The notes under the pieces are model-generated. The model had not been told where the DNA came from. It was given only the letters and a program-made list of their open reading frames with translations, and did no database searches. This document shows, piece by piece, positions 17,218-25,250 of a stretch of DNA of 64,000 nt (positions are counted from its first letter, which is position 1; each line of letters begins with the position of its first letter). The translations under genes were made by a program, and so were the position numbers. The DNA is from Shewanella khirikhana (GTDB lineage: Bacteria > Pseudomonadota > Gammaproteobacteria > Enterobacterales > Shewanellaceae), in NCBI RefSeq assembly GCF_003957745.1, contig NZ_CP020373.1:2666001-2730000 (forward strand), read 5' to 3'.

Positions 17218-17239
17218 AAAGGGCGCCTGGCGCCCTTTT
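17215..17239 (+). terminator. Bidirectional terminator between rlmG and the next gene
   Basis: AAAAAGGGCGCC-TG-GCGCCCTTTT starts at the rlmG stop codon. With A and T tracts on both sides it can end transcription of rlmG and of the converging minus-strand gene. Confidence 0.88.
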
Positions 17240-17241
17240 CT

Positions 17242-17559
17242 TCAACAACTTTTCTTAAACGACAGGTTAAGCGACACCACATTTGAGAAGATTTCCTTCT
17301 CGTAATCCTGATTCAGCAGTTCTCGCCAGGGTCGGTCGCACACTTTAACCATGTAAAAGTTTTCCCGGGAAGTGTCGGTCACAAACGCGATGCCATGTCG
17401 CATCAGCTCATAGTGAATATCGTGGACAAAACCCAGTGAAAACCGCTGTCTGCCGGTCAGACTATTGATATCTTCACGACTCAGGCTAACGCCTGGGCCG
17501 ACAGATTCAAAATGCCGGTACAGCCAGTCCGCAAATTCTTTCGCACTGACGATTGCCAT
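17242..17559 (-). CDS. Conserved-looking hypothetical protein, 105 residues
   Basis: I do not recognise this gene. The start ATG 17559 has GGAGAG seven bases upstream and gives 105 residues without signal peptide or membrane helix. The N-terminal half is amphipathic helices (AKEFADWLYRHFESVG; INSLTGRQRFSLGFVHDIHYELMRHG) followed by a beta-rich stretch. The layout could be a small winged-helix-like domain, but this is a guess. The gene is flanked by a terminator and has its own upstream region, suggesting independent expression. Codon use looks like the neighbours. Confidence 0.75.
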   Translation of the reverse strand: MAIVSAKEFADWLYRHFESVGPGVSLSREDINSLTGRQRFSLGFVHDIHYELMRHGIAFVTDTSRENFYMVKVCDRPWRELLNQDYEKEIFSNVVSLNLSFKKSC

Positions 17560-17662
17560 AACTGCTCTCCTTGCCAATCCCATTGCCGCCATTTTTCCCT
17601 AATGGTTCCAGCCAGCGGCACCACACAGGATGCCAGGGATCCAACGTTTAACAGGATAAAAC

Positions 17663-17797
17663 ATGGCATACAGTCAAACCATCAGGCAGAAGTTTAACTT
17701 GCAGCGAAATTCGGCGAGCCGTCACAGTCTTAAGGGGCCGGGGCGCTCACGAATATCAGAGGTGTGGCGCCCATTCATATCAGTGGCGGGCACTTAA
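17663..17797 (+). CDS. Possible small ORF, 44 residues, unverified
   Basis: Between two minus-strand genes, an ATG at 17663 follows AGGA with six bases spacing and opens a 44-codon frame (MAYSQTIRQKFNLQRN...) that ends at TAA 17797, seven bases before the converging grxB stop. The product would be basic with no signal peptide. Only the ribosome site supports it; similar short frames arise by chance. Confidence 0.25.
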   Translation: MAYSQTIRQKFNLQRNSASRHSLKGPGRSRISEVWRPFISVAGT

Positions 17798-17803
17798 ATG
17801 GCC

Positions 17804-18454
17804 TTAAATGGCAATGTCGTCAAACAGCCTGACCGAGGTCAGCGCGGTCACTTCATCAATGTAACGGCGCACATGGTCGCCAAACTCCAAACCCTTCACA
17901 GCAGTGAGATTCCGCAGGGTGGGATACAGCAGAATGTCATCGTAACCGAGACGATTATCACGCTCTGACGGCAGTTGGATAAATCCAAGACCAGTAAACA
18001 GCGGGTTCAGGGCAGCAATCAGCTCAGATGACTTGGCAAAGGCCTCGTCAAAGCTCATGCCAATGGCGGCACTCTTGTTTTGGGTGTACCACGCGATGGC
18101 AGCCGCTGAATTATATTCCTTCAGCCCAAGACGCACATTGCGTGGATGCAGCAAGGGCGCGCTGTACGCACCGGCCTCTTTGAGCCAGGACTGAATAGCG
18201 GCCTCATGGCGAGCAGGCGCAAGTACCGGCTGCCCTTTCAGCGCATCGAGATAAGCAACAATATCCAGGCTCTCGCCCATAATACTGCCATCGGCCTTTT
18301 GCAGAATAGGCACCATATTGGCCCCTACCATGCGAATGCGACTCTCTACATCGTCATTGGCCAGCACCTCAATCTCAATATCCAGCTGCTTATAGCCCAC
18401 CAGCATCATGGCGCGTACACAATAAGGACAATGTTCAAAAACAAAGAGTTTCAT
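17804..18454 (-). CDS. grxB: Glutaredoxin 2 (GrxB)
   Basis: GrxB is a glutathione-dependent disulfide reductase with a GST-like fold. The start ATG 18454 (MKLFVFEHCPYC) with AGGA six bases upstream gives 216 residues, against 215 in E. coli. The active site CPYC is at residues 9-12 in the thioredoxin-like N-terminal domain, with the cis-proline region NMVPIL and a GST-C helical domain from about residue 90. It follows the fatty-acid hydroxylase gene by 61 bases on the same strand and may be the third gene of that unit. Confidence 0.96.
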   Translation of the reverse strand: MKLFVFEHCPYCVRAMMLVGYKQLDIEIEVLANDDVESRIRMVGANMVPILQKADGSIMGESLDIVAYLDALKGQPVLAPARHEAAIQSWLKEAGAYSAPLLHPRNVRLGLKEYNSAAAIAWYTQNKSAAIGMSFDEAFAKSSELIAALNPLFTGLGFIQLPSERDNRLGYDDILLYPTLRNLTAVKGLEFGDHVRRYIDEVTALTSVRLFDDIAI

Positions 18455-18515
18455 AACCATTCCTGAATTCAATGAGTGGCCCAAGCATACCCCAGAGGTG
18501 CAAAGGCCAGAAGGC

Positions 18516-19379
18516 TCATTCGGTGGATTTTGTACTGGCGGGCGGCGCAAAAAGTTGCCGCAGCCGCGCCATGGGAGACAGCCCGGGTGCCATCGCATCA
18601 CGCAACATATCGCGCCACTCACTGAAGGTCACCACCAACGGATTGAAGCTGTTTACCGGCTTGGTAATGCCGTAACGCACCGTTTCTTCTTCTTTAACAA
18701 AGGTGCCAAACAGCCGGTCCCAGATAATCAGCACGCCGGCGTAATTCTTGTCTATGTATTGGGGGTTGGAGCCATGATGCACCCTGTGGTGGCTGGGAGT
18801 ATTGAACAGCCACTCCAGCGGCCCCAGCTTGTCCACCAGCTGGGTATGGACAAAAAACTGAAACCCCAGACTCGCCAGCACCGAAAACACCACCCAGGCC
18901 GGATCGAAGCCGATAATCACCAGCGGGATCCAAAACAGCCACATGCCTGCCACCGGGTACATCAAACTTTGACGAAACGCGGTAGAGAAATTCATGTTTT
19001 CCGAGCTGTGGTGTGCCACATGGGCCGCCCACATCCACCGGCAACGGTGGCTGGCGCGGTGGAACCAGTAGTAGCAAAAGTCCTGGGCCAGCAACAGCAG
19101 CAAAAAGCTCTGCCAGTTCATCTCGATATCAAAAAGCCGCCAACCAAACAGCCACAGGTACAGCTTGGCGACAGCGAAACCGGTCAACAAATCCGCCAGC
19201 TGGTGCATGCCGGCAAGGCTTAAGTTACACAAAAGTTCCGGCAGCCGATATCGGGCGGTGTCCGGCAATTTGCCACGCACATTGGCTACCAGCCATTCCA
19301 GCCCCATGCAGAGTAAAAAAATCGGTGCCAGCGCAATCAACAGCAGCTCAGGGTGCTGGGTCAGCTCATCGATATTCAT
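18516..19379 (-). CDS. Sterol desaturase / fatty acid hydroxylase family membrane protein
   Basis: This di-iron integral membrane oxygenase family hydroxylates or desaturates lipids. The 287 residues contain the three histidine clusters that hold the irons: HRASH (about 107), HVAHHS (about 120) and HRVHH (about 198), with four or more hydrophobic helices around them. The substrate is unknown; bacterial members act on fatty acyl chains, hopanoids, carotenoids or ether lipids. The DUF2804 gene lies 38 bases upstream and grxB 61 bases downstream on the same strand, so a shared lipid-related unit is plausible. Confidence 0.9.
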   Translation of the reverse strand: MNIDELTQHPELLLIALAPIFLLCMGLEWLVANVRGKLPDTARYRLPELLCNLSLAGMHQLADLLTGFAVAKLYLWLFGWRLFDIEMNWQSFLLLLLAQDFCYYWFHRASHRCRWMWAAHVAHHSSENMNFSTAFRQSLMYPVAGMWLFWIPLVIIGFDPAWVVFSVLASLGFQFFVHTQLVDKLGPLEWLFNTPSHHRVHHGSNPQYIDKNYAGVLIIWDRLFGTFVKEEETVRYGITKPVNSFNPLVVTFSEWRDMLRDAMAPGLSPMARLRQLFAPPASTKSTE

Positions 19380-19417
19380 TTTAAGTCCCTGTTATTTTTA
19401 TTGTCTTATTCCTGTGA

Positions 19418-20518
19418 CTACCACTTGGCAAAGTGATCTTCGGTCAGTCCGTTTACCCCATCGAGGCGCAGCTTGTTGCCGTCGCCATCCGTTACCCAGC
19501 CGCTGAACTGCCCCAGATACTGGCGAAAATTACTTTTGAGCAGCCACAGGTTCAGTTTCTCTAAGCGGCATCCCATGGGGGTAAACAGCAGCTCCAGCTC
19601 GCCTCGCTCTGACCAGATCCGCCAGGAGCCACCTGCAGGCGCCTTGCGGTCGAACTCAAAATGCACAGGGCCAAGATGGCGGCGCACCCCATCGAGCCAC
19701 AACACATTTTCGCTGCTGCCGGTTTCGTTCACGCCTGCGGCAAGATTCAGCCCCAAACGCACATCCCCGGCCATGGCATTGATGGACGCCCAGCGCCAGC
19801 TGGTTTCCCGGCGCATATAGCCTGCGGAAAAGTCGTAGCCTGCCAGCGCCCTTGAGAGCGGCTGCGGCTCGTGATTAATCTTAAGCTCACCGGTTATCGA
19901 CAGGGCATTGTGTTTTTGGGTGTAGGTCCAGCCGCTGTAACCGGTTGGGGAGCACATGGCCATCGGCAATGACAGCGGCAAGGGTTTAAGGCTTACATCG
20001 GCATCGAGCGTAAGCCCCTCCAATTCCAAACTGAGCCCAAACTGCCACAGTCCATCCTCACGGTGGATGCGCACGCCTGCCATTTCACTGCTGCCAGACA
20101 CAGGCGATGGCGCCAGCGCATAGGCTTTTGGCGGCCGCAGCCAATGGCGCTCATGCAAGCTACCCTTTTTAATATCAAATACATAGCAAAAGCCACTACC
20201 GAGATAACGGATGTCCGCCAGGGCCAGGCCTATCAGGTAGTTGGGGGTATGAATGGCAATAAATTCAAATTGTTTGTAGCCAAAGTAGCGCTGAAAGCCA
20301 CTGGCGGGGGCGTCCATGTCGTTGGTGAGTAAAAACCTATCCAGCCCCAAATCGGCAACCGGGCCATCAAAGTGGCCAAAACAGGGGCGACCGGCCGCCA
20401 TCAGGCAGTCCTGCAGCCCTAGGGTATTCATGGCCGGCTGCCCGGCCTGAGCGCTGCGGCTTTGCTCAGCATTAACCTGCGCAGAGCGGCTTTGCACTGA
20501 GTTACTTTGCTTGTTCAT
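19418..20518 (-). CDS. DUF2804 family protein
   Basis: The 366-residue protein matches the DUF2804 family as I recall it (core start LQDCLMAAGRPCFG, Trp-rich beta strands such as GYSGWTYTQKHNAL and RRETSWRWASI). The function is not established. It is predicted mostly beta without signal peptide. The ATG at 20518 adds a ~29-residue N-terminal tail with two QSRSAQ repeats ten residues apart; ATG 20431 just before the family core is an alternative start, and neither has a clear ribosome site. It precedes the fatty-acid hydroxylase gene by 38 bases, which hints at a role in lipid handling, but that is only context. Confidence 0.82.
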   Translation of the reverse strand: MNKQSNSVQSRSAQVNAEQSRSAQAGQPAMNTLGLQDCLMAAGRPCFGHFDGPVADLGLDRFLLTNDMDAPASGFQRYFGYKQFEFIAIHTPNYLIGLALADIRYLGSGFCYVFDIKKGSLHERHWLRPPKAYALAPSPVSGSSEMAGVRIHREDGLWQFGLSLELEGLTLDADVSLKPLPLSLPMAMCSPTGYSGWTYTQKHNALSITGELKINHEPQPLSRALAGYDFSAGYMRRETSWRWASINAMAGDVRLGLNLAAGVNETGSSENVLWLDGVRRHLGPVHFEFDRKAPAGGSWRIWSERGELELLFTPMGCRLEKLNLWLLKSNFRQYLGQFSGWVTDGDGNKLRLDGVNGLTEDHFAKW

Positions 20519-20671
20519 CGCGGTCTTGTTGCTGGGTGTTGTTATTGTTTTTGGTTTTTTACTCTAGCGCCATTCGGGCAGCGATTAAAGCCTTTCAGAT
20601 ACATTTTTTTAACAGCCGTTTGAATTGAACGTTCATCGGTTTACCCAGTAAAAGTTGCTGGCAAACGGCCA

Positions 20672-20695
20672 CAAAAAAGCCCTCTGGTCGAGGGC
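20672..20695 (-). terminator. Terminator after the small outer-membrane protein gene
   Basis: Minus strand GCCCTCGACCAGAGGGC followed by TTTTTTG makes a 6-bp GC-rich stem with a U tract, about 35 bases after the stop of the gene at 20730-21278. Confidence 0.85.
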
Positions 20696-20729
20696 CTAAC
20701 TTATTGGGTGTAAACCAGCCTGAGGGAAA

Positions 20730-21278
20730 TCAAAACTGCCACGACAAGCCAAGGTTGAAGCTGGTTACCGACAGTTTTTCCATCGGGGTGTACTGATATT
20801 CTGCGTGCAGACCAAAACCGCTTCGGAATCTGTGCTGATAACCCAGCGCACCGACAAACCCCTGATCGTTTTCATCCTGACGCAGCTTTTGGTACTCGTA
20901 ATCAACCTGATGCACCCCATAACCTGCCTTGGCATAGAGGCTGCCACCGCGATAAATCGGATACTGCCCCAGCACAGACACCCGGCCGCCGCTGTAACTC
21001 AGATCGCGTACCTCGCTGATGGTATCAATCAGGGCGCTCATGATACCGCCATCGACACCGGCGTATCCCAGCTCCAGCCCCCAGTAATCGTTCAGCATAT
21101 AGCGATACCAGATATCCCAGGTCACGCCATCGCCACCGTCGTAAAGCTGGCCGTCCTTGCTCTCAAACTCCTTGGCTCCATACCCTAAGCTGCCGCCGAG
21201 CAGATGCGGGCTTTCGCCAGCCACTGCACTGCCCAACATCAGGCTGCTTATCAGCCCCACTGCTACCGCTGTTTTCAT
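20730..21278 (-). CDS. Small outer-membrane beta-barrel protein (OmpA/OmpX-like barrel)
   Basis: The 182-residue precursor has a signal peptide (MKTAVAVGLISSLMLGSAVAG) and then about eight amphipathic strands, ending in the typical barrel signature SFNLGLSWQF with a terminal phenylalanine needed for BAM recognition. Sequence features such as GGSLGYGAKEFE and WGLELGYAG resemble the eight-stranded OmpA-like/OmpX porin-fold families. There is no C-terminal peptidoglycan-binding domain. The specific role is unknown. It is divergent from yajG and followed by its own terminator. Confidence 0.85.
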   Translation of the reverse strand: MKTAVAVGLISSLMLGSAVAGESPHLLGGSLGYGAKEFESKDGQLYDGGDGVTWDIWYRYMLNDYWGLELGYAGVDGGIMSALIDTISEVRDLSYSGGRVSVLGQYPIYRGGSLYAKAGYGVHQVDYEYQKLRQDENDQGFVGALGYQHRFRSGFGLHAEYQYTPMEKLSVTSFNLGLSWQF

Positions 21279-21415
21279 TTTTTCCCCGTAAGGTCAGTGT
21301 GTTCGCAGCTAAGCTTGCCAGCAGCGAGCTGTACGCCGACTGAATCGGCCTGCGGCTGGCGATACAGGCCAAATCTGGTATTCTGATGCGACTTTTGTCT
21401 CTGGCAGGAAAGATG

Positions 21416-21976
21416 ATGAAAAAATCCGTAAGTTTACTGGCCGCCGTACTGCTTTTTGGCGGCTGTGCAGGCAGTCCTTCCAATTACCTGGCATTGAGCC
21501 CGGACGTGCCTGCCGTGGTATCCACGGCCCAGGGTCGTATTGCTCTGACCACCGAAGATGCGCGCACCAGCATGGATGCGGTACGTATTACCAAGGGCGA
21601 CGAAGCGCCCACATTGATGGGCACAGGCGAGCCTCCGGCACAGCAGCTTGGTGAGCTGTTTCGCAGCGCCTACCGCCAGGCAGGCTTTACATTGGATCCG
21701 GCGGCCACCAATCTGCTCGAATTCAAACTCGAGCGGCTGCACTCTGACATCAACGAAACCCTGATTGGCTACGAAGCGGCCAATGAAATCGTGATCAGCG
21801 CCTATGCCCGCAACAGCCAGCAGATTTTCTCCAAGCGCTACAGTGCCAAAGGTTCGATGAAAGGCCCCTTCAGCCTGGATTTGGCCACCCTGGAGCTGGA
21901 GATGAATAAGCTCATCACCCGCCTGGCGGCTGACATAGTCAACGACCCCGAACTCAACCAGTTTTTAATGCAATAA
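21416..21976 (+). CDS. yajG: YajG family lipoprotein
   Basis: YajG is a poorly characterised outer-membrane lipoprotein found next to ampG in enterobacteria. The start ATG 21416 (MKKSVSLLAAVLLFGGC) has AGGA six bases upstream; ATG 21413 is equally in frame. The lipobox FGGC predicts lipidation at about Cys17, followed by a serine (A-G-S at +2 to +4), compatible with outer-membrane sorting. The rest is a soluble periplasmic domain of about 170 residues. It is followed by the cyclophilin gene after 16 bases and by ampG further on. Confidence 0.88.
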   Translation: MKKSVSLLAAVLLFGGCAGSPSNYLALSPDVPAVVSTAQGRIALTTEDARTSMDAVRITKGDEAPTLMGTGEPPAQQLGELFRSAYRQAGFTLDPAATNLLEFKLERLHSDINETLIGYEAANEIVISAYARNSQQIFSKRYSAKGSMKGPFSLDLATLELEMNKLITRLAADIVNDPELNQFLMQ

Positions 21977-21992
21977 CAATAAGGAAAACAAG

Positions 21993-22580
21993 ATGAAATG
22001 GATAGTCGCCACACTGATGCTGACCCTTTCGAGCCTGGCCAGTGCCGCCAAGGTAGATATTCAGCCCGATAACCTCTACCCACAGGTTGAAATGCAAACC
22101 ACCATGGGCAAAATCGTGGTGGAGCTTGATCGCACCCGCGCGCCCATTACGGTCGATAACTTCCTCACCTATGTAGTAAAGGGCGAGTACGACAACACCA
22201 TTTTCCACCGCATTATTGCCGAATTTGTGGTGCAGGGCGGCGGTCTCGACCCCAAGCTCGAAGAAAAAGCCGAAGACAAGCCTATCTTCAATGAGTCCGG
22301 TAATGGCCTGTCCAACAGCTTTGGCACCATCGCCATGGCGCGGGAAAACGATCCCCACACCGCCACCCGCCAGTTTTACTTTAATGTGGCCGACAACAAG
22401 AAGCTCGATCCGTCCAAGCGGCGCTGGGGTTATGCGGTGTTTGGTGAAGTGGTTGAAGGTCGCGAAGTGCTGGAAGCCATGGCCGTCGTACCCACCGAGC
22501 ACAACGCCAAACTCAATTGGCCCGATGTGCCGGTAACGCCAATCATCCTTAAGTCGGCAAAATTGTTGCCAAGAAAATAA
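21993..22580 (+). CDS. Periplasmic cyclophilin-type peptidyl-prolyl isomerase
   Basis: The 195-residue precursor has a signal peptide (about 18 residues, cleaved after ASA) and a full cyclophilin domain: FHRIIAEFVVQGGG carries the catalytic arginine, followed by the FGTIAMAR and QFYFNV blocks and the late AVFGEVVEG. It accelerates proline isomerisation of proteins in the periplasm, like PpiA. An insertion between the catalytic segment and FGTIAMAR (KLEEKAEDKPIFNES) is of the type seen in PpiA/PpiB. It is 16 bases after yajG, so the two are probably co-transcribed. Confidence 0.93.
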   Translation: MKWIVATLMLTLSSLASAAKVDIQPDNLYPQVEMQTTMGKIVVELDRTRAPITVDNFLTYVVKGEYDNTIFHRIIAEFVVQGGGLDPKLEEKAEDKPIFNESGNGLSNSFGTIAMARENDPHTATRQFYFNVADNKKLDPSKRRWGYAVFGEVVEGREVLEAMAVVPTEHNAKLNWPDVPVTPIILKSAKLLPRK

Positions 22581-22646
22581 ACTGTGTTTTGAGCTAATGC
22601 TCAGGACTTGGCTATACTCACTGAGCAACAACATGGAGGCGATCCG

Positions 22647-22973
22647 ATGACCCCAATGGACTTCATCGACACCAAGGCGCCCCAATTAGCTCAGTATGGA
22701 AGAGCGTTCTTGAGTGACCAGCTCGATTATCGCGAGATCCAGCTGTATTTATGGGATACCCTGGAAGAGTGGCAACAACTCAACCCACAGGGTGAAGCGC
22801 AAACCGACACGGAAAAGGTGTTCTGGCACCTGATACACTGCTTTGATCGTTGGCCCGTTTGGACACTGCGCGGCAATCAGTTTCTGCGAAAGCAGCTGCA
22901 CGATTGCTGTGAGTTTCTGAGCATTGGCGGCGAGCTTCCCGGCGGCTGTATCGGGATCCGCCCGGCATCCTGA
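22647..22973 (+). CDS. Hypothetical protein, 108 residues
   Basis: I do not recognise this gene. The start ATG 22647 has GGAGG seven bases upstream and gives 108 residues; an earlier in-frame start at 22608 lacks a ribosome site. The product is soluble, helix-rich and contains many Trp and acidic residues (YLWDTLEEWQQL; VFWHLIHCFDRWPVW), with two cysteines in LHDCCEFL. It is followed by a strong terminator, so it ends the yajG-cyclophilin unit or is its own unit. Confidence 0.75.
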   Translation: MTPMDFIDTKAPQLAQYGRAFLSDQLDYREIQLYLWDTLEEWQQLNPQGEAQTDTEKVFWHLIHCFDRWPVWTLRGNQFLRKQLHDCCEFLSIGGELPGGCIGIRPAS

Positions 22974-22984
22974 GCCAGTCCCAC

Positions 22985-23013
22985 AAAGACCCCGCCAAGG
23001 CGGGTCTTTTTTT
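22985..23013 (+). terminator. Terminator before ampG
   Basis: AAAGACCCCGCC-AA-GGCGGGTCTTTTTTT makes an 11-bp stem with one bulged C followed by a U tract, a dozen bases after the stop of the 108-residue gene. Confidence 0.88.
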
Positions 23014-23088
23014 GCCCGCACCTTGCCAAACCTGCGTCATCCAAAGCACGACTTTTAAGCACAACAAGCAATTAGCTCGACCTTTACC

Positions 23089-23118
23089 TTGACCTTGGCT
23101 TGCCCATGTAAGTTATCC
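23089..23118 (+). promoter_or_regulatory. Candidate sigma70 promoter of ampG
   Basis: TTGACC at 23089-23094 and TTATCC at 23113-23118 are 18 bases apart, 30 bases before the ampG start. The -35 is good and the -10 only fair. Confidence 0.35.
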
Positions 23119-23147
23119 TAGGGCATCTTCTCCAGACCCTGGCCGCC

Positions 23148-24557
23148 ATGCCGATTATCGTCGATACCTTTACCAAACTCTGGGATCTGTTCGCAGTTTA
23201 CCGCCACCGCCGGGTGATGGTGATGCTGTTTCTCGGCTTCTCCGCCGGTTTGCCGTTGATGCTGGTGTTCTCCACTCTGTCATTCTGGCTGCGTGAAGCG
23301 GGCGTCGATCGTACTGCCATCGGCTATTTCAGCTGGATTGCCATTTTGTACGCCTTTAAGTGGCTCTGGTCACCACTGGTTGATCGAATGCCGCTGCCGC
23401 TGTTCTCGCGGCTGTTTGGCCGGCGCCGTGGCTGGATGTTGTTTGCCCAGCTCACCCTGGTTGCTGCCATCATGGGGATGGCCATGAGCGACCCCAAAGA
23501 GAGCCTTACCTACATGGCGGTGTGCGCGCTGATGGTGGCCTTCGCCTCTGCCACCCAGGATATTGTCATCGACGCCTTTCGTATCGATTCAGCGCCGGAA
23601 GAGATGCAGGCTGCCATGGCAGCGGCGTATCAAATCGGTTATCGCAGCGCCATGATTGTCGCCACCGCCGGAGCGCTGACCATTGCCGCCTGGGTTGCGC
23701 CGGAGGAAACCGGTTATCGCCTGGCATCCTGGCAAACCGCTTACATGGCCATGGCCGGACTGATGCTGATTGGTATCATCACCACCCTGTTTGCCAAAGA
23801 GCCCGAAGTGGATGCAGGGCAAGCCAATGCCGATGAAGCCGAGATGCGGCAAAAACTCAGCAGCCGTTATTCGCCCAAAATGGCGGCGGCGCTCTCCTGG
23901 GTATACAGCGCCGTGGTGGCGCCCTTTATCGACTTTTTCAAGCGCTATGGCAAAAGCGCCATCCTGATTTTGGCGCTGATCTCCTGCTATCGGATTTCCG
24001 ATATTGTGATGGGCATTATGGCCAACGTGTTCTACGTGGACATGGGCTTTTCCAAAGAGGAAATCGCGTTTCTAAGCAAGGTATATGGCCTAATCATGAC
24101 CCTCATTGGTGCGGCCTTTGGCGGCATTCTGCTTGCCCGCTACGGCACCATGAAAATCCTGTTTCTGGGCGGTCTTTTGGTGGCGACCACCAATTTGCTG
24201 TTTGCCTGGCAGGCAGTGGTGGGCTACGACATGCAGCTGCTGACCATCGCCATCTCCATCGATAATTTCAGCGGCGGCATAGCAACGGCCGCCTTTATTG
24301 CCTATCTCTCCAGCCTCACCAGCTCAGGCTACAGCGCAACCCAATACGCGCTGCTGTCGTCCATCATGCTGCTGTTTCCCAAGTTTATTGCCGGTTTCTC
24401 CGGCGCCTGGGTTGATGCCTTTGGGTATGTGAACTTTTTCATCAGCGCCAGCCTGATTGGCCTGCCGGTACTGCTGCTGGTATGGCTGGTCGATAAAACT
24501 GTGCCCCACAAACAGGCGCAACCGACTGAAGCGTCAACCGACGAGCAAGTGCGCTGA
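23148..24557 (+). CDS. ampG: AmpG family muropeptide permease (MFS)
   Basis: AmpG imports anhydro-muropeptides from the periplasm for cell-wall recycling, which in many bacteria also feeds beta-lactamase induction. The 469-residue protein has 12 or more hydrophobic helices. Family blocks are clear: LFLGFSAGLPL, the cytoplasmic loop FGRRRGW, and FASATQDIVIDAFRID. The start ATG 23148 has no strong ribosome site. In E. coli ampG is next to yajG, a neighbourhood kept here with two extra genes between. Confidence 0.92.
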   Translation: MPIIVDTFTKLWDLFAVYRHRRVMVMLFLGFSAGLPLMLVFSTLSFWLREAGVDRTAIGYFSWIAILYAFKWLWSPLVDRMPLPLFSRLFGRRRGWMLFAQLTLVAAIMGMAMSDPKESLTYMAVCALMVAFASATQDIVIDAFRIDSAPEEMQAAMAAAYQIGYRSAMIVATAGALTIAAWVAPEETGYRLASWQTAYMAMAGLMLIGIITTLFAKEPEVDAGQANADEAEMRQKLSSRYSPKMAAALSWVYSAVVAPFIDFFKRYGKSAILILALISCYRISDIVMGIMANVFYVDMGFSKEEIAFLSKVYGLIMTLIGAAFGGILLARYGTMKILFLGGLLVATTNLLFAWQAVVGYDMQLLTIAISIDNFSGGIATAAFIAYLSSLTSSGYSATQYALLSSIMLLFPKFIAGFSGAWVDAFGYVNFFISASLIGLPVLLLVWLVDKTVPHKQAQPTEASTDEQVR

Positions 24558-24598
24558 ATGATAAAAACCACATGAGTTCAGTACCAAGCACTTAAAGC

Positions 24599-24629
24599 AA
24601 AAAGGCAGTCATCAGGTGACTGCCTTTTT
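24599..24629. terminator. Bidirectional terminator between ampG and yajQ
   Basis: AAAAAGGCAGTCA-TCAGG-TGACTGCCTTTTT is a perfect 13-bp inverted repeat with A and T tracts, placed between converging genes. Confidence 0.9.
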
Positions 24630-24647
24630 CATTGAATCAGCTACCGC

Positions 24648-25133
24648 TTAATCGCGGAAGTTATTGAACTGGAAAGGCTGCCCCAGTTCAGACGTACGGG
24701 CCAGCTGCATAATGGCCTGCAGGTCGTCACGCTTCTTGCCGGTTACCCGCACTGAGTCACCCTGAATTTGCGCCTGCACCTTTACCTTGCTGTCTTTGAT
24801 GAGTTTCACCAGCTTTTTGGCCACATCCTGGTCTATGCCCTGCTTGAACTTCACCGTTTGCGCAAAGCTCTTGCCGGTGTGCACTATCTTGTCGTCCACG
24901 TCCATGGCCTTGGCGTCCACGTCCCGTTTGGCCAGCTGACCGCGCAGAATATCCACCATCTGGCGGCACTGAAAGTCAGACTCAGAGCGCAGGGTTACTA
25001 CAAAATCTTTAAAATCAACGCTGTACTCAACGCCACGAAAATCAAAACGACCGTCCATCTCGCGGCGGGTATTGTCCACGGCATTTTTAAGCTCTACCGC
25101 ATCCACTTCTGAAACAATATCGAATGAAGGCAT
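24648..25133 (-). CDS. yajQ: YajQ family nucleotide-binding protein
   Basis: YajQ proteins bind nucleotides, and a Xanthomonas member is a cyclic-di-GMP effector; here the ligand is unproven. The start ATG 25133 (MPSFDIVSEVD) gives 161 residues, the family size, with AGGGG upstream. The two intertwined RNP-like domains are visible as alternating beta/alpha segments, with the family blocks FDFRGVE, DSKVKVQAQIQGD and VRVTGKKRDDLQ. It is a single-gene unit facing ampG. Confidence 0.93.
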   Translation of the reverse strand: MPSFDIVSEVDAVELKNAVDNTRREMDGRFDFRGVEYSVDFKDFVVTLRSESDFQCRQMVDILRGQLAKRDVDAKAMDVDDKIVHTGKSFAQTVKFKQGIDQDVAKKLVKLIKDSKVKVQAQIQGDSVRVTGKKRDDLQAIMQLARTSELGQPFQFNNFRD

Positions 25134-25250
25134 GTTCGAATAACCCCTAAACAGAAAAAGCAAAACTGCCCCTAGTTTAACTGCCCGCCTCACCGAGGTG
25201 AAGCCTTAGCAGCTGTATCAGAATTGACACAGAGATTTACAGCCGGATAG

